A DNA stretch of 64,000 bases from positions 1-64,000 of the forward strand of contig NZ_CACWVY010000014.1 in the NCBI RefSeq assembly GCF_902764455.1, in the 5' to 3' direction. Made by a program: the position numbers and the translations under genes. Source of the stretch: an uncultured Methanobrevibacter sp. (GTDB lineage: Archaea > Methanobacteriota > Methanobacteria > Methanobacteriales > Methanobacteriaceae). Below are positions 52,074-62,293 of the stretch, piece by piece (positions within the stretch are counted from its first letter, which is position 1; each line of letters starts with the position of its first letter). Under the pieces are notes generated by a model that was given only the letters and a program-made list of their open reading frames with translations, was not told where the DNA came from and searched no databases.

Positions 52074-52205
52074 TTATCTTGCTTTTATAATTCTGGTTGT
52101 TTCTGGAACATTTTTGAATAAAATCCTATATCTGCATTTAGGACATTTATTTTCCATGTAGCTTTTATGGTCTACTTCTGCTCCACAACGTGGACATCTA
52201 TACAA
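52074..52205 (-). CDS. rpo12: RNA polymerase subunit Rpo12 (RpoP)
   Basis: This 43-residue subunit has one zinc ribbon, CPRCGAEV...CPKCRYRILFK, and ends TTRIIKAR as in archaeal Rpo12. It starts with TTG at 52205, preceded by GGAGG, and lies 3 bases after the eL43 stop. Rpo12 bridges subunits Rpo3 and Rpo10. Confidence 0.9.
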   Translation of the reverse strand: MYRCPRCGAEVDHKSYMENKCPKCRYRILFKNVPETTRIIKAR

Positions 52206-52208
52206 AGC

Positions 52209-52478
52209 TTATTCCTCCACTCTAATATCTCTGATACTACGTGCTGCAGATTTTGCCATAGGGGTTTGAGGAACGTAAGCTCCACCAGTGAATACTGCAC
52301 CACATTTTCTGCATTTCCAGATTCCAGCAGCTTGTCTTTTTACATATGGTCTATCACATTTAGGACAAACATGATTTTTTTTCATGTTTTCTTCAATGAT
52401 TTTAACAGATCTTTTTGCTTTTCTTCCGTATCTTGCACCGAACCTTCCTGTGATACCTACTTTTTTAGTTCTTGCCAT
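52209..52478 (-). CDS. rpl37ae: ribosomal protein eL43 (L37Ae)
   Basis: The 89-residue zinc-ribbon protein (CPKCDR...CRKCGA) begins [20 protein letters not shown] as in archaeal L37Ae. It is the first gene of the operon; a GGAGAGAATATAA ribosome binding site precedes the ATG. It binds 23S rRNA near the E site of the large subunit. Confidence 0.96.
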   Translation of the reverse strand: MARTKKVGITGRFGARYGRKAKRSVKIIEENMKKNHVCPKCDRPYVKRQAAGIWKCRKCGAVFTGGAYVPQTPMAKSAARSIRDIRVEE

Positions 52479-52651
52479 TTATATTCTCTCCGTAAATAAT
52501 AAAATTTAATTAAATGTAAATAAACATGATTATCTGAAAATAATCATAAAATTATCTAATATGATAATATAGTAGTTACTAATATTTAAAGGTTTGCTAA
52601 AATTAAGCATTTTAAAGAAAAAACACTTAACATTAAATAAAAAAAATATTG

Positions 52652-52710
52652 TTTAGATGAGAAATAAATTTCCTATAAATCCTTGCGCCATATTCTCAAT
52701 CTCATCTAAA
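52652..52710 (-). terminator. 11-bp inverted repeat after guaB
   Basis: TTTAGATGAGA and TCTCATCTAAA are perfect inverted arms separated by 37 bases, beginning about 20 bases after the guaB stop. On the minus strand AATATTTTTTTT follows. It fits a terminator with an unusually long loop. Confidence 0.6.
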
Positions 52711-52730
52711 AATATGAAAAAATCATCCAA

Positions 52731-54218
52731 CTATTCAAGAGTTGGATAATTAGGACTTTCATTAGTAATTAACAAGTCGTGAGGGTGGGATTCTTTTATA
52801 CCACTACTTGTAATTCTAACGAATCTGGCTTTTTCTTTCATTGCAGCAATATCTTTTGCACCACAATAACCCATGGATGATTTTAAACCACCAACTAACT
52901 GGAATAAGATTTCTGCAATAGTTCCTCTGTATGGTACAGCACCTTCAATACCTTCAGGAACGTATTTGGTATGGTTCATTTTACTTTTTTGACCTTGGAA
53001 GTATCTGTCTGCTCCACCATCATACTCGCTGGTCATTGCACCCATAGATCCCATTCCACGATATTTTTTGTATTGTTTACCGTTCATTACAACAATATCT
53101 CCAGGAGCTTCTAAGGAAGCTGCAAGTAAATTACCTAGCATTACTGCATCTGCACCGGCACCAATAGCTTTTGCAACATCACCGGAGTATCTGATACCTC
53201 CGTCAGCAATAACAGGAACACCGGAATCGCGAGCAGCATCAGCAACATCTGAAATAGCTGTAAGTTGAGGTACACCAACACCAGCTACAATACGAGTGGT
53301 ACACATTGAACCAGGACCAATACCAACTTTAAGTGCATCTACACCCATGGATATTAAGTCTTCAGCAGCTTCAGCAGTTGCAATGTTACCTACACATAAT
53401 TCAGCGTCAATATTATCTTTAATAGTTTCAGTAAATTTAACCACATTCATATTGTGTGCATGAGCGCAGTCAATGGAAATAATATCTGCCCCTGCCTGAT
53501 CAAGTGCCATCGCCCTGTCCAAATCGAATGGACCGCATGCTGCAGCGACCAAAAAGTTTCCATTTTTATCACGTGCTGCATTAGGATATTGTGATCTGTT
53601 TAAAATATCTTTAATAGTGATTATTCCTACCAGTTTGCCATCACGAACAACAGGAAGTCTTTCAACCTTGTTTTCATAAGCAACATTCAATGCTTCTTCA
53701 GCAGATACTCCTTCTTCAACAGTAACGACATCTGAAGTCATTATGTCTTTGATATGAGTTGAAGGTTCGGATTTTAAAACCGGCCTAATATCTCTTTTTG
53801 ATATAATGCCCAATACATCAGCATCATCATCAACAACAGGCAATCCGCTGATAAGTTCATCACGCATTATTTCTTCAGCCTGAATTACAGTGGAATCCGG
53901 AGAAATAGTTATAACATCACGAATAGTTAAATCTTCAGCATTTTTAACTTTTCTAACTTCTTCAACCTGTCTTTCTAAAGATAGATTTCTGTGAAGTACT
54001 CCAATACCACCTTGCTGTGCCATAGCAATTGCAAGGTCTGCTTCAGTAACGGTATCCATAGCCGCACTTAAAACAGGAATGTTCAATTTAATTCCTTTAC
54101 CTAATTCAATATTTGTACAAATATCTTTTGGTTCTACATAACTTGCGTTTGGAGTTAAGAGAAAATCATCAAAAGTATAAGACATTCTTGCTTCCTGGAC
54201 TTTTTTTGAATATGACAT
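52731..54218 (-). CDS. guaB: inosine-5'-monophosphate dehydrogenase
   Basis: The 495-residue enzyme oxidises IMP to XMP with NAD+, the committed step to GMP. The TIM barrel is interrupted by two CBS domains (about 95-215). The catalytic Cys lies in [13 protein letters not shown], with the flap RYFQGQ and YRG motifs following. Length is normal. mfnB ends 12 bases upstream, so the two are probably co-transcribed. Confidence 0.97.
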   Translation of the reverse strand: MSYSKKVQEARMSYTFDDFLLTPNASYVEPKDICTNIELGKGIKLNIPVLSAAMDTVTEADLAIAMAQQGGIGVLHRNLSLERQVEEVRKVKNAEDLTIRDVITISPDSTVIQAEEIMRDELISGLPVVDDDADVLGIISKRDIRPVLKSEPSTHIKDIMTSDVVTVEEGVSAEEALNVAYENKVERLPVVRDGKLVGIITIKDILNRSQYPNAARDKNGNFLVAAACGPFDLDRAMALDQAGADIISIDCAHAHNMNVVKFTETIKDNIDAELCVGNIATAEAAEDLISMGVDALKVGIGPGSMCTTRIVAGVGVPQLTAISDVADAARDSGVPVIADGGIRYSGDVAKAIGAGADAVMLGNLLAASLEAPGDIVVMNGKQYKKYRGMGSMGAMTSEYDGGADRYFQGQKSKMNHTKYVPEGIEGAVPYRGTIAEILFQLVGGLKSSMGYCGAKDIAAMKEKARFVRITSSGIKESHPHDLLITNESPNYPTLE

Positions 54219-54230
54219 AATTACACCTAA

Positions 54231-54944
54231 CTAGAATGAATCCAATAATTCTTTAAGCTCAGCAACTGCAGTGTGGTGTATTTTACCAGTATTTCTGTCA
54301 CCACCAACACAAGCGGCTCCTCTAATACCTACAACATCACAACCAATATCATTCAATGGTTTTAATTGTTCCTTTTTAACGGACCCTGCAAGTGCAGTTA
54401 ATAAATCATAACTGTGAGCTTCTTCAACAAATTCTTTTAACTGATCAATATCTAAATAATCAAATAATGTATGACCGTCTTTAACAGCAGTATCCAACAT
54501 TGCAAGGTCGCATCCTGCATCTTTTGCTATTTTTGGAATTTCCATAGGGCCGACTGCACCTACACGGTGAGCGTCAGCATATCCTGCTGCTACAATAATT
54601 GTATCTTCACTTACATCTTTTACAGTTTTTACAACATTTTCCATGACTTCAACCGCTTCGTCATGGTCTTTTGTTCCATATAATCCAACTTTAATATAAT
54701 CTGCTCCGGAAACATGAGCACCCATTGCTGCAAGTGAAACAGTACCCGGTTTGTAAGGTACATCACCTAAAGTAGCACTGACAAGTTTGTCTTCAGGAGT
54801 TAATTCCCTAATCTCTTTAATTACCCATGGGAAATTAGCACCAAGGGAGCCTTCCTTAGGATTTTTCACATCAACAATATCTGCTCCGCCTTCAATAGAT
54901 TCAAGAGCTTCTTCACGATTTATAGGACTTATTAATAGAAGCAT
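54231..54944 (-). CDS. mfnB: (5-formylfuran-3-yl)methyl phosphate synthase
   Basis: The 237-residue TIM-barrel enzyme combines two glyceraldehyde 3-phosphate molecules to build the furan ring of methanofuran. [29 protein letters not shown] at its start contains the Lys (in DVKNPKEG) that forms the Schiff base, and [12 protein letters not shown] lies near the end. The gene begins with GGAGG six bases before the ATG. It precedes guaB. Confidence 0.93.
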   Translation of the reverse strand: MLLLISPINREEALESIEGGADIVDVKNPKEGSLGANFPWVIKEIRELTPEDKLVSATLGDVPYKPGTVSLAAMGAHVSGADYIKVGLYGTKDHDEAVEVMENVVKTVKDVSEDTIIVAAGYADAHRVGAVGPMEIPKIAKDAGCDLAMLDTAVKDGHTLFDYLDIDQLKEFVEEAHSYDLLTALAGSVKKEQLKPLNDIGCDVVGIRGAACVGGDRNTGKIHHTAVAELKELLDSF

Positions 54945-55045
54945 ATATTTCCTCCAATAAAATATAATTTTATAATATAATAATATTACTTCCTTATTAT
55001 TTATAATATTATTGGTTTTTTGGAAAATTTTAAAAAAAATAGTGA

Positions 55046-56248
55046 TTAATAAGGAGAATCGTTTTTAGAAACATTCTCTTTGATAATGCCGTGAGCCTTT
55101 GGGTAAAATCCGACATCAGCTGATAATTTCCTCATGTTTTCAATTATTTCATTTGTCGGAATACTGACCGGACAGTTTAAAGTACACAGTCCGCACAAGG
55201 TACACATGTAAAGACCTGAATTATAGCAGGTTTCATCATCTTCAATGAACTTTGACATTGCAACACCACGGCCTCCAAGATAGTTGTTGAATCCGAATTC
55301 ATTACCTACTGCATTATATACAGGACAGTGCACTACACAATTTCCGCATCCAATACAATAAAGGCATTCCGGTGTAGCTTCACTTCTTCCATTGTCAAGC
55401 AGTATTACAACAACCTTTTCGGCACCATACATATTTTTCAGGAGTTTTTTCTCAATATCGGCAGTTTTTGAAGGTCCGGAAATTACATTCATATATGATG
55501 TCACATAGTTTCCTGTTGCAAAAATTGTCTCAAGCTTTACAACAGAGATTGCATCTTCAAGACAAGGTACAATTTTATCGATTCCAGCTACGATTATATG
55601 CAAATCTTTAAGTGAAACTATTGAAATATTGCCTTCATTGTGCACCATTACGAGGGAACCTTCTTCGGATGCTATAGCGTTGGCTCCACTTATACCTACA
55701 TTAGCATTTTCAAGACGTTTCAGCACATCCTTCCTGACAGTTTCCATGATTTCCCTAGCTTCAGGATTGACATTAACATCCAGGGAATCGTTGACAATAT
55801 CAGTAATCTTGGAAATATTCAAATGAGAAGCAGGACCTGTCGGATGAACGGGTTTATTATCAGTCCTTTTAAGCTGCAATATCCTATCTCCCAAATCAGT
55901 TTCAACAACGTCAATATCAGTGCCCTTAAGATGGGCTTTAAGATTGATTTCACCAAGAGTATTGGATTTTGCTTTAGCAATTGTAGTGCAGTCATATTCA
56001 GCCAATAGCTCATCAATGATATCCAATGCATCCTGTGCTGAATTAGCAATTTTAAAATCAATATCGTTGCGTTTAAATGATTCTAATGTCTGATTGAATA
56101 ACTCTTCGTTGTTTTCAATTGAGAACTTTTTAATTTCCTGAACTCTTTTAATTAATCTTTTGGTAGATGATGAGTCTTTAATAGTACCTGATCTTTTTTT
56201 AACTGTATTGAAAGATTTTCTCATTGTTTCAAGTTCACTGGTCTTCAT
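55046..56248 (-). CDS. LutB-like LUD-domain iron-sulfur protein
   Basis: The protein of about 400 residues has an N-terminal LUD (DUF162) domain (about 20-285) and two 4Fe-4S motifs, [15 protein letters not shown] and [12 protein letters not shown]. It resembles LldF/LutB, a subunit of bacterial lactate oxidation complexes. In a methanogen lactate oxidation is doubtful, so an electron-transfer role with the neighbouring LutA-like protein is proposed. The ATG at 56248 follows GGTGATGTGG and overlaps the LutA-like gene. Confidence 0.82.
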   Translation of the reverse strand: MKTSELETMRKSFNTVKKRSGTIKDSSSTKRLIKRVQEIKKFSIENNEELFNQTLESFKRNDIDFKIANSAQDALDIIDELLAEYDCTTIAKAKSNTLGEINLKAHLKGTDIDVVETDLGDRILQLKRTDNKPVHPTGPASHLNISKITDIVNDSLDVNVNPEAREIMETVRKDVLKRLENANVGISGANAIASEEGSLVMVHNEGNISIVSLKDLHIIVAGIDKIVPCLEDAISVVKLETIFATGNYVTSYMNVISGPSKTADIEKKLLKNMYGAEKVVVILLDNGRSEATPECLYCIGCGNCVVHCPVYNAVGNEFGFNNYLGGRGVAMSKFIEDDETCYNSGLYMCTLCGLCTLNCPVSIPTNEIIENMRKLSADVGFYPKAHGIIKENVSKNDSPY

Positions 56249-56906
56249 CCACATCACCATATTTTACTAAAAATTCAGTTAAATCCAAAACTTCAATATC
56301 ATCATTCTCAAGATTCAGTTTGCAGAAAGGACATGGAGTAACCAGTGTTTCACAATCGGTTTCCTTAGCCTGACTAATCCTTAAAGATGCCATCTCGTGA
56401 GCAATTTCGGGATAAGCTGACTTTACACCCCCTCCAGCGCCGCAACACAAACTGTTTTCACGAATATTTTCCATTTCAATCAGATTTGCAACTGAATCAA
56501 TTACCTCTCTTGGCTCATCGAAAACATTGCAATGGCGACCTAAATGACATGAATCATGATAAGTAACATCTAAATTCTTTTTAGAAAAACTAAGCTTGCC
56601 CTCTTTAATCAAATCATATAAAAGCTGTGAAATATGAACTACATCCAAACCTTCATAATCCTCTTTTAAAGTTTTATAACATCCCGCACAGGAAGTAATA
56701 ATAGTATCTCCCTTTAAAATTTCAGTATTTTTTCGGATTTGCTCTTCTGCTTCATCGATAAAACCGGTTCTAAGTAAAACAGATCCGCAACATTTTTCAT
56801 CATCCAATGTGTGAAAATCAACGCCTGCAATTTCAAGAAGTCTTTCAGTAGCTTTTGCAATGTCAGTTTGTTTTTCTCTTGCAGTGCATCCCCTAAAATA
56901 TAACAT
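56235..56906 (-). CDS. LutA/HdrB-like cysteine-rich (CCG) iron-sulfur protein
   Basis: The 223-residue protein has two CCG domains, CCGSVLLRTG near 41 and CCGAGGG near 155, with further cysteines in SCAGCYK and TPCPFCK. CCG domains in HdrB, LutA and GlpC bind non-cubane iron-sulfur clusters that handle thiols or hydride. Here it pairs with the LutB-like protein whose start it overlaps. Heterodisulfide-type electron transfer is possible. Confidence 0.84.
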   Translation of the reverse strand: MLYFRGCTAREKQTDIAKATERLLEIAGVDFHTLDDEKCCGSVLLRTGFIDEAEEQIRKNTEILKGDTIITSCAGCYKTLKEDYEGLDVVHISQLLYDLIKEGKLSFSKKNLDVTYHDSCHLGRHCNVFDEPREVIDSVANLIEMENIRENSLCCGAGGGVKSAYPEIAHEMASLRISQAKETDCETLVTPCPFCKLNLENDDIEVLDLTEFLVKYGDVDEDQ

Positions 56907-56909
56907 GAA

Positions 56910-57257
56910 CTATTCCTCTTCATCATCAAGAGTAATTTCATTTTGTATTGCTGTCTGTTTTACAACAGTATTCAAATCATTCTGCAGTTTATCTACAATA
57001 AAGTAAAGTCTTAAAATAGTATAAAACAATACTATGAATACTAAAATGATAATAAAATCTAAACCACGAGTTATGCCCACTAACCGGGCAAATTCATTAC
57101 TTAAATTTGGGAAAAGTGAAAATATTGCAACAACAATCCAGAAAAGAGCCCATAATAGTGTTGTAAGTGCAGAATTTTTTCCCCTTAAATATCTTAATAC
57201 AAACCATACAATAGCTATAATAGAAATAATCGGAAATATTAACGAATATAAAAACAT
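56910..57257 (-). CDS. DUF2304 membrane protein
   Basis: The 115-residue protein has three helices (about 4-24, 31-50 and 66-90) and an acidic C-terminus ending DDEEE, matching DUF2304. Members are commonly encoded beside GT2 glycosyltransferases and probably help them at the membrane. It lies 9 bases after the GT2 stop and 3 bases before the LutA-like start. Confidence 0.8.
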   Translation of the reverse strand: MFLYSLIFPIISIIAIVWFVLRYLRGKNSALTTLLWALFWIVVAIFSLFPNLSNEFARLVGITRGLDFIIILVFIVLFYTILRLYFIVDKLQNDLNTVVKQTAIQNEITLDDEEE

Positions 57258-57266
57258 ATTATCACC

Positions 57267-57971
57267 TTAAAACTGATGTTTAATCATTTGAAGCAATATT
57301 TTTATTGCAGCAGTAGTATTTGTTCCTTTTGCTTGAGTTTCTGGAGTGTAAATTGTTTTGATCGGAACTTCTGCAAATGGAATATTATTGTCATGGATTT
57401 CACGTATGAATTCTGAAGATATGAGATATCCAGTAGCGTTAATTGTAATTTTATTTAATGCCTCTCTGGTAATTGCCCTAAAACCAGTTTGAGAATCGCT
57501 TACATCTACCCTATAAAATATTTTGGTCAATAAATTCATTATGGCATTGGCATAATTTCTGCTTCTAGGCATATCTTCCAGAGGCCTTACGCCTATAACT
57601 GCCTGAGCATCTCCTACAACCAATGGTTTTATTACAGCATCCAAATCATCGGCTGAGTGCTGTCCATCTGAATCCATACTGACAACATATTTTGGATTGA
57701 ATTTCAAAACTGCATCAAAGCCTGTTTGTGTAGCAACACCAACACCTCTATTAATTAGTAAAGAAAAGACATGAATCTGATTTGGATATTTCCTTTTGGA
57801 TTCAAGAATAACATCCAATGTATTGTCTGTTGAACCGTCATTGACAATGACCATATTATATCCTTTCTCTGCAATTGATTCCAATACAGGCGGGATTCTT
57901 GTTGCTTCATTATATGCCGGAAGAACCACATATGTTGCATTTTTATCTTCCAAAGTTACTTCATATTCCAT
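57267..57971 (-). CDS. family 2 glycosyltransferase (dolichyl-phosphate mannose synthase-like)
   Basis: The 234-residue protein begins TYVVLPAYNEATRIPPVLE, has VNDGSTDNT and the metal-binding SMDSDGQHSADDL. RSRNYANAIMNL is followed by QTGFRAITREAL. GT2 enzymes transfer sugar from a nucleotide donor to polyprenyl phosphate or glycan. The adjacent DUF2304 protein supports a lipid-linked sugar acceptor. AAGGTGTAAA precedes the ATG. Confidence 0.87.
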   Translation of the reverse strand: MEYEVTLEDKNATYVVLPAYNEATRIPPVLESIAEKGYNMVIVNDGSTDNTLDVILESKRKYPNQIHVFSLLINRGVGVATQTGFDAVLKFNPKYVVSMDSDGQHSADDLDAVIKPLVVGDAQAVIGVRPLEDMPRSRNYANAIMNLLTKIFYRVDVSDSQTGFRAITREALNKITINATGYLISSEFIREIHDNNIPFAEVPIKTIYTPETQAKGTNTTAAIKILLQMIKHQF

Positions 57972-57982
57972 TTTACACCTTT

Positions 57983-58447
<465 letters not shown>

Positions 58448-58501
58448 TCACCTTATGAAAAAATATGTTTTTAATAATATAAATGTTTAGTTAATAATTA
58501 A

Positions 58502-58536
58502 AAAGTATTATGAATTAATACTGCGAGTAATACTTT
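58502..58536 (-). promoter_or_regulatory. GTATTA/TAATAC repeats upstream of ribC
   Basis: AAAGTATTA pairs with TAATACTTT (9-base arms), and inside lies another TAATACT. The region is about 60 bases upstream of ribC, above a TATA-like element (TTTATATTATT). Riboflavin genes of many archaea are controlled by RbkR, so an operator is plausible. The last part of cbiO mRNA could also use it as a terminator. Confidence 0.45.
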
Positions 58537-58576
58537 GGGCAGTATAATTATGAAAAAAATCTGATTTAAAAAAAAA

Positions 58577-59410
58577 TTAGTTTTTGTTTAACAAATCTAA
58601 AAACTTATCCTTAGCTTCGTCAATTGTTAACGGATAATCCCCTTGCATGTCAAAACCTTCCTTTTCAAGATCTTGGAAGAGTTCAGTGACAATTGGGACT
58701 TTTAAATTAGCTTGATCCAATATTTCAGGTTTTGCAAAAATTTCTTTAGGAGTTCCTTCTGCAATCAATAAACCATCAACTAAAACAAAAACACGTTCAG
58801 CATAATTAGGGACCAAATCTACTTCGTGTGTTGAAATTAAGATTGTAATTCCTTCATCATTAAGTTCTCTTAACAATTTTGACAAATCAACAACTCCCTG
58901 AGGGTCAAGGCCTGCTGTAGGTTCATCCAAAACCATCACTTCAGGTTTCATTGCAAGAATACCTGCAATGGCAACACGTTTCTTTTGACCTCCACTTAAA
59001 TGATGAGGTGCTTTTTTCTCATATCCTGACATACCTACACGGGCTAGGGCATATTCAACTCTGTCCTGAACCTCTTCCATAGACAATCCCAAATTAAGAG
59101 GACCGAATGCGACATCCTCCTCAACTGTAGGAGCAAATATCTGGTCATCAGGATTTTGAAATACAATCCCAACTTTTTGTCTGAATTTAAGCAATGACTT
59201 TTTATCATATTTTAATTCTTCACCATCAATGAAGACCTGACCTTCATCAGGTTCAAAAATTCCATTCAAATGAAGAAACAAAGTTGATTTACCAGCACCA
59301 TTTTTACCTAAAAGAGCAACCATTTCGCCTCTTTCGACCTTTAAGCTAACTCCTTTAAGAGCCTGATACTCAGAATTATAAGCATATTTAATATTTTTTA
59401 CTTCAATCAT
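58577..59410 (-). CDS. cbiO: cobalt/nickel ECF transporter ATPase CbiO
   Basis: The 277-residue ABC ATPase has Walker A LGKNGAGKSTLF near 36, signature LSGGQKKRVAIAG near 140 and Walker B VMVLDEPTAGLDP. It energises the CbiM/CbiN/CbiQ transporter, and may serve the CbiM-like protein at 4 kb. GGAGCATTAAC precedes the ATG at 59410; the longer frame overlaps cbiQ and is rejected. It is the last gene of the operon. Confidence 0.93.
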   Translation of the reverse strand: MIEVKNIKYAYNSEYQALKGVSLKVERGEMVALLGKNGAGKSTLFLHLNGIFEPDEGQVFIDGEELKYDKKSLLKFRQKVGIVFQNPDDQIFAPTVEEDVAFGPLNLGLSMEEVQDRVEYALARVGMSGYEKKAPHHLSGGQKKRVAIAGILAMKPEVMVLDEPTAGLDPQGVVDLSKLLRELNDEGITILISTHEVDLVPNYAERVFVLVDGLLIAEGTPKEIFAKPEILDQANLKVPIVTELFQDLEKEGFDMQGDYPLTIDEAKDKFLDLLNKN

Positions 59411-59411
59411 G

Positions 59412-60107
59412 TTAATGCTCCTTTTTTCTTGGTTCATAAACCGGAAGATCACCTGTGTAGCCTCTAGAATCTAAAGAATGTTGTAATGTTTCACTTTTAT
59501 CAAGTGCCCTTAAAAATATTGTACTTGCAAGAGCTCCTAAAGACTTGAATGAAGTCCAGTATGAATGATAACCCAATCTAGAGTTTTGAGCTTTCTGCAT
59601 AGTGTCGATTTCATTTAAAAATATGAATATAGTATTATACATCAAAAGTGCAATTTCAATTAAAATTTTTGGAACTTTAAAAGTTCTAAGGCAATTTAAA
59701 ATCTTTGCAATAGGAGTAGTCAATGCTAAAAATCCTAAACAAGGCAAACATCCCATAACTCTCATAAATGTATAAACAGCATAATGAAATGAATCATTAG
59801 TAACCACTATGCCCAGTATTCCAGTTTCATATATTACATCCCCCTTTCCAAAGAAGAACAGTAAAAATATACATGTTATAACAAGAAATGCCATTGGAAT
59901 TGACAGGAATTTCAAATAAGATCTATAGTTAATTTTTGCAATTGCTAAAATGACAATTGACATTACAACAAATATGAATACATCAAAATACAGATTATCG
60001 AGTGCTAATGTAACAATTAACAATATAATTGTTAAAAACAATTTAAAATAAGGATTTGTTTCTGTTAATTCATTATTATGTGCAATATAATCCATATCAA
60101 ATTTCAT
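59412..60107 (-). CDS. cbiQ: cobalt/nickel ECF transporter transmembrane subunit CbiQ
   Basis: The 231-residue membrane protein has about five helices and the Ala-Arg-Gly-like coupling helices (LRALDKSETLQHSLDSRGY) that contact CbiO. It forms the scaffold of the ECF transporter. The stop is directly next to the cbiO start. Confidence 0.92.
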   Translation of the reverse strand: MKFDMDYIAHNNELTETNPYFKLFLTIILLIVTLALDNLYFDVFIFVVMSIVILAIAKINYRSYLKFLSIPMAFLVITCIFLLFFFGKGDVIYETGILGIVVTNDSFHYAVYTFMRVMGCLPCLGFLALTTPIAKILNCLRTFKVPKILIEIALLMYNTIFIFLNEIDTMQKAQNSRLGYHSYWTSFKSLGALASTIFLRALDKSETLQHSLDSRGYTGDLPVYEPRKKEH

Positions 60108-60149
60108 AAAATCACTTAAAAAAAAAAAGAAAATTAAAGAAGAAATAAA

Positions 60150-60437
60150 TTATTCTTCTTTTCCTTTACCTCTCCAGTAACCAAATGCATAACCAATAAT
60201 GATTGCACCTATAGCTGCTTGAAGAGCAAATAATAAACTTTCTATTTCACCACTAGGTGGTTCCCATATAGATGAAAACCAAGGTTCAAAACCTGTTTCT
60301 TCGATAGCTTCACCTGCTGCATCATCTGCACCGCCAAAGTATCCGTCATCTTCTCCATGACCATTAAACATTATTAATGGTGCAATGAATAATATGATGC
60401 ACACAACAGCTAAAATAATTAATGTTGATGTTTTCAT
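60150..60437 (-). CDS. cbiN: cobalt transport protein CbiN
   Basis: The 95-residue protein has a helix at each end and an external loop GHGEDDGYFGGADDAAGEAI, as in CbiN. CbiN helps metal load into CbiM. It is directly downstream of cbiM (10 bases) and before cbiQ. Confidence 0.92.
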   Translation of the reverse strand: MKTSTLIILAVVCIILFIAPLIMFNGHGEDDGYFGGADDAAGEAIEETGFEPWFSSIWEPPSGEIESLLFALQAAIGAIIIGYAFGYWRGKGKEE

Positions 60438-60447
60438 TTATATCACC

Positions 60448-61113
60448 TTATGCTTCATTAGGAGCTAAAGCACCTAATTTATCTAATAATTTTGGTTTAT
60501 AAGCTTTTAATCTGTCCCATATAATTACGGTTAAGAGACCTTCACCAATAGCTAATGGCACTTGAGTTACTGCGAAAATAACTAAGAATTTGGTTAATGC
60601 TTCACCAAAAGTAGGAGCAGGGAAAGCGAAAGCTAATTGGAATGAAGTAGCTACATAAGTTAACAAGTCACCTAAAAATGCTGCAAAGAAGATTGCAATA
60701 GTTGATGAAACATTAGCTTTAGTTAAACCTTTATATACTAACCATGCGACTAATGGTCCGACAATTCCCATAGAGAATATGTTTGCACCTAAAGTAGTTA
60801 ATCCACCGTGAGCAAGTAAAATTGCTTGGAATAAAAGTACAATAGTTGCAAGTACTGCAGTTACAGCTGGACCAAATAATGCTGCGCCTAACCCGTTACC
60901 ACAAGGGTGAGAACAACTTCCAGTAACAGAAGGCAATTTCAAAGATGATAATACAAACATGAATGCACCACTTACAGCAAGCAATGCTTTTGATTCAGGG
61001 GTTTCATCCACGATTTTTTTAATTTGATATATACCAAATGCAACAACGATGAATGATATGACAAACCATATTATACACCAGTTTAATGGTAAATATCCTT
61101 CCATAATATGCAT
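60448..61113 (-). CDS. cbiM: cobalt/nickel ECF transporter substrate component CbiM
   Basis: The 221-residue membrane protein starts [12 protein letters not shown], the N-terminal metal-binding motif of CbiM, and has [15 protein letters not shown], another typical loop. It binds Co2+ (or Ni2+) outside. GGAGG lies 9 bases before the ATG. Order cbiMNQO is complete. Cobalt feeds corrinoids of the methyltransferase Mtr. Confidence 0.93.
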   Translation of the reverse strand: MHIMEGYLPLNWCIIWFVISFIVVAFGIYQIKKIVDETPESKALLAVSGAFMFVLSSLKLPSVTGSCSHPCGNGLGAALFGPAVTAVLATIVLLFQAILLAHGGLTTLGANIFSMGIVGPLVAWLVYKGLTKANVSSTIAIFFAAFLGDLLTYVATSFQLAFAFPAPTFGEALTKFLVIFAVTQVPLAIGEGLLTVIIWDRLKAYKPKLLDKLGALAPNEA

Positions 61114-61135
61114 AAATAATTTCCTCCAAATAACT

Positions 61136-61163
61136 ATCAATACTAATTGATATATAACTCAAT
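61136..61163 (-). promoter_or_regulatory. ATTGA/TCAAT repeats around the cbiM TATA box
   Basis: ATCAAT-ACTA-ATTGAT (61136-61151) and a further TCAAT at 61159-61163 surround TATATAA on the minus strand, about 35-45 bases before the cbiM gene. The half-sites ATTGA could bind a metal-responsive repressor. Confidence 0.45.
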
Positions 61164-61273
61164 AAAAATTTAAAATATAATTAAAATTTATTAAAGTTTT
61201 ATTGATAATGATATTATATACCTTATTATATATAAATATTATATTTATAAAATAAAAGAACAAAGATGATACT

Positions 61274-61921
61274 ATGAACATAAAAAACAACTTGATATTA
61301 GCACTTGACGTAATGAGTGAAAGTGAAGCTATTGAAATATGTGATTCAATTAAAGAACAAATTGATACAATTAAAATAGGATATCCACTGGCACTTGCCG
61401 AAGGTCTTGAAATCATCAACAAACTAAAAGACAAATTCGGATTTAAAGTAATCTGTGACTTTAAGGTAGCAGATATCGACGCAACAAATGAAAAAATATG
61501 TGATGAAACATTCAAGGCAGGTGCAGATGCAATTATATGCCATGGTTTTGTCGGATCAGACAGTGTACAGGCATGTCTAGATATGGCAAACAAACACCAG
61601 AAAGAATTATTCCTGCTAACTGAAATGTCACATCCCGGAGCAAAAATGTTTCTGCAAAAAAATGCAGATGCAATAGCTCAAATGGGAGTGGACATGGGAA
61701 TCACAAACTATGTTGCACCTGCAACCAGACTTGACAGATTATCAGATATTCGTGATATTGTCGGGAAAGATGCATATATTATCTCTCCGGGTGTTGGAAA
61801 GCAAGGAGGAGACGGTAAAAAAACATTGGAATATTCAAATGCAATTATTGTTGGAAGAAGTATTTACGAATCAGATAATCCAAAGGAAGCATGTGAAAAA
61901 TTAATTGAATCCTTGAATTGA
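61274..61921 (+). CDS. pyrF: orotidine 5'-phosphate decarboxylase
   Basis: The 215-residue TIM-barrel enzyme makes UMP. Key residues are in VICDFKVADIDATNE (the DxKxxD signature) and PGVGKQGGD, with the phosphate site IIVGRSIYES. Divergent from cbiM. GATGATACT precedes the ATG. Confidence 0.95.
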   Translation: MNIKNNLILALDVMSESEAIEICDSIKEQIDTIKIGYPLALAEGLEIINKLKDKFGFKVICDFKVADIDATNEKICDETFKAGADAIICHGFVGSDSVQACLDMANKHQKELFLLTEMSHPGAKMFLQKNADAIAQMGVDMGITNYVAPATRLDRLSDIRDIVGKDAYIISPGVGKQGGDGKKTLEYSNAIIVGRSIYESDNPKEACEKLIESLN

Positions 61922-62005
61922 AACTAAACTATTTTAATTATAAGAAATAAATATAATATTGTTCTTATTATCTTTGAACAAACTGATTTAAATGGAGGAA
62001 AAAAT

Positions 62006-62254
62006 ATGGCAAACGAAGTAACAAAATTAATTATGGAAACTATTTTAGGATTGATTACAACTGCATTCGCACTTGTTGCAGGTTTAGCATGGAATGAAGC
62101 AATCCAAAAATTAATTGAGAAATTTATAGGTACTGGAGATGCTCTTCCAAGTTTATTCATATATGCTATAGTTGTAACCATTCTTGCTGTTATTGTTACC
62201 GTATTACTCGCAAGAGTAGCTGGTAAAATGGGAATTGACCTCGGTGATGACTAA
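62006..62254 (+). CDS. DUF5654 small membrane protein
   Basis: The 82-residue protein has two helices (about 10-33 and 45-70) and matches the archaeal DUF5654 family, function unknown (AGLAWNEAIQKL). GGAGG lies seven bases before the ATG. Confidence 0.75.
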   Translation: MANEVTKLIMETILGLITTAFALVAGLAWNEAIQKLIEKFIGTGDALPSLFIYAIVVTILAVIVTVLLARVAGKMGIDLGDD

Positions 62255-62258
62255 ATTT

Positions 62259-62290
62259 AAGGAATTTTATATTCCTTTTTTTACTTCTTT
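62259..62290 (+). terminator. terminator of the DUF5654 gene
   Basis: AAGGAAT and ATTCCTT form a 7-bp stem with a 5-base loop, followed by a T run. Confidence 0.7.
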
Positions 62291-62293
62291 TTT

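Noticed and set aside
61114-61273. Cobalamin riboswitch before cbiM
   Set aside because: No B12-box-like sequence or G+C-rich multi-stem structure is present in this AT-rich gap.
61159-61593. Minus-strand 144-codon frame opposite pyrF
   Set aside because: The plus-strand pyrF has all catalytic motifs; the opposite frame has no homology and an implausible membrane-like composition.
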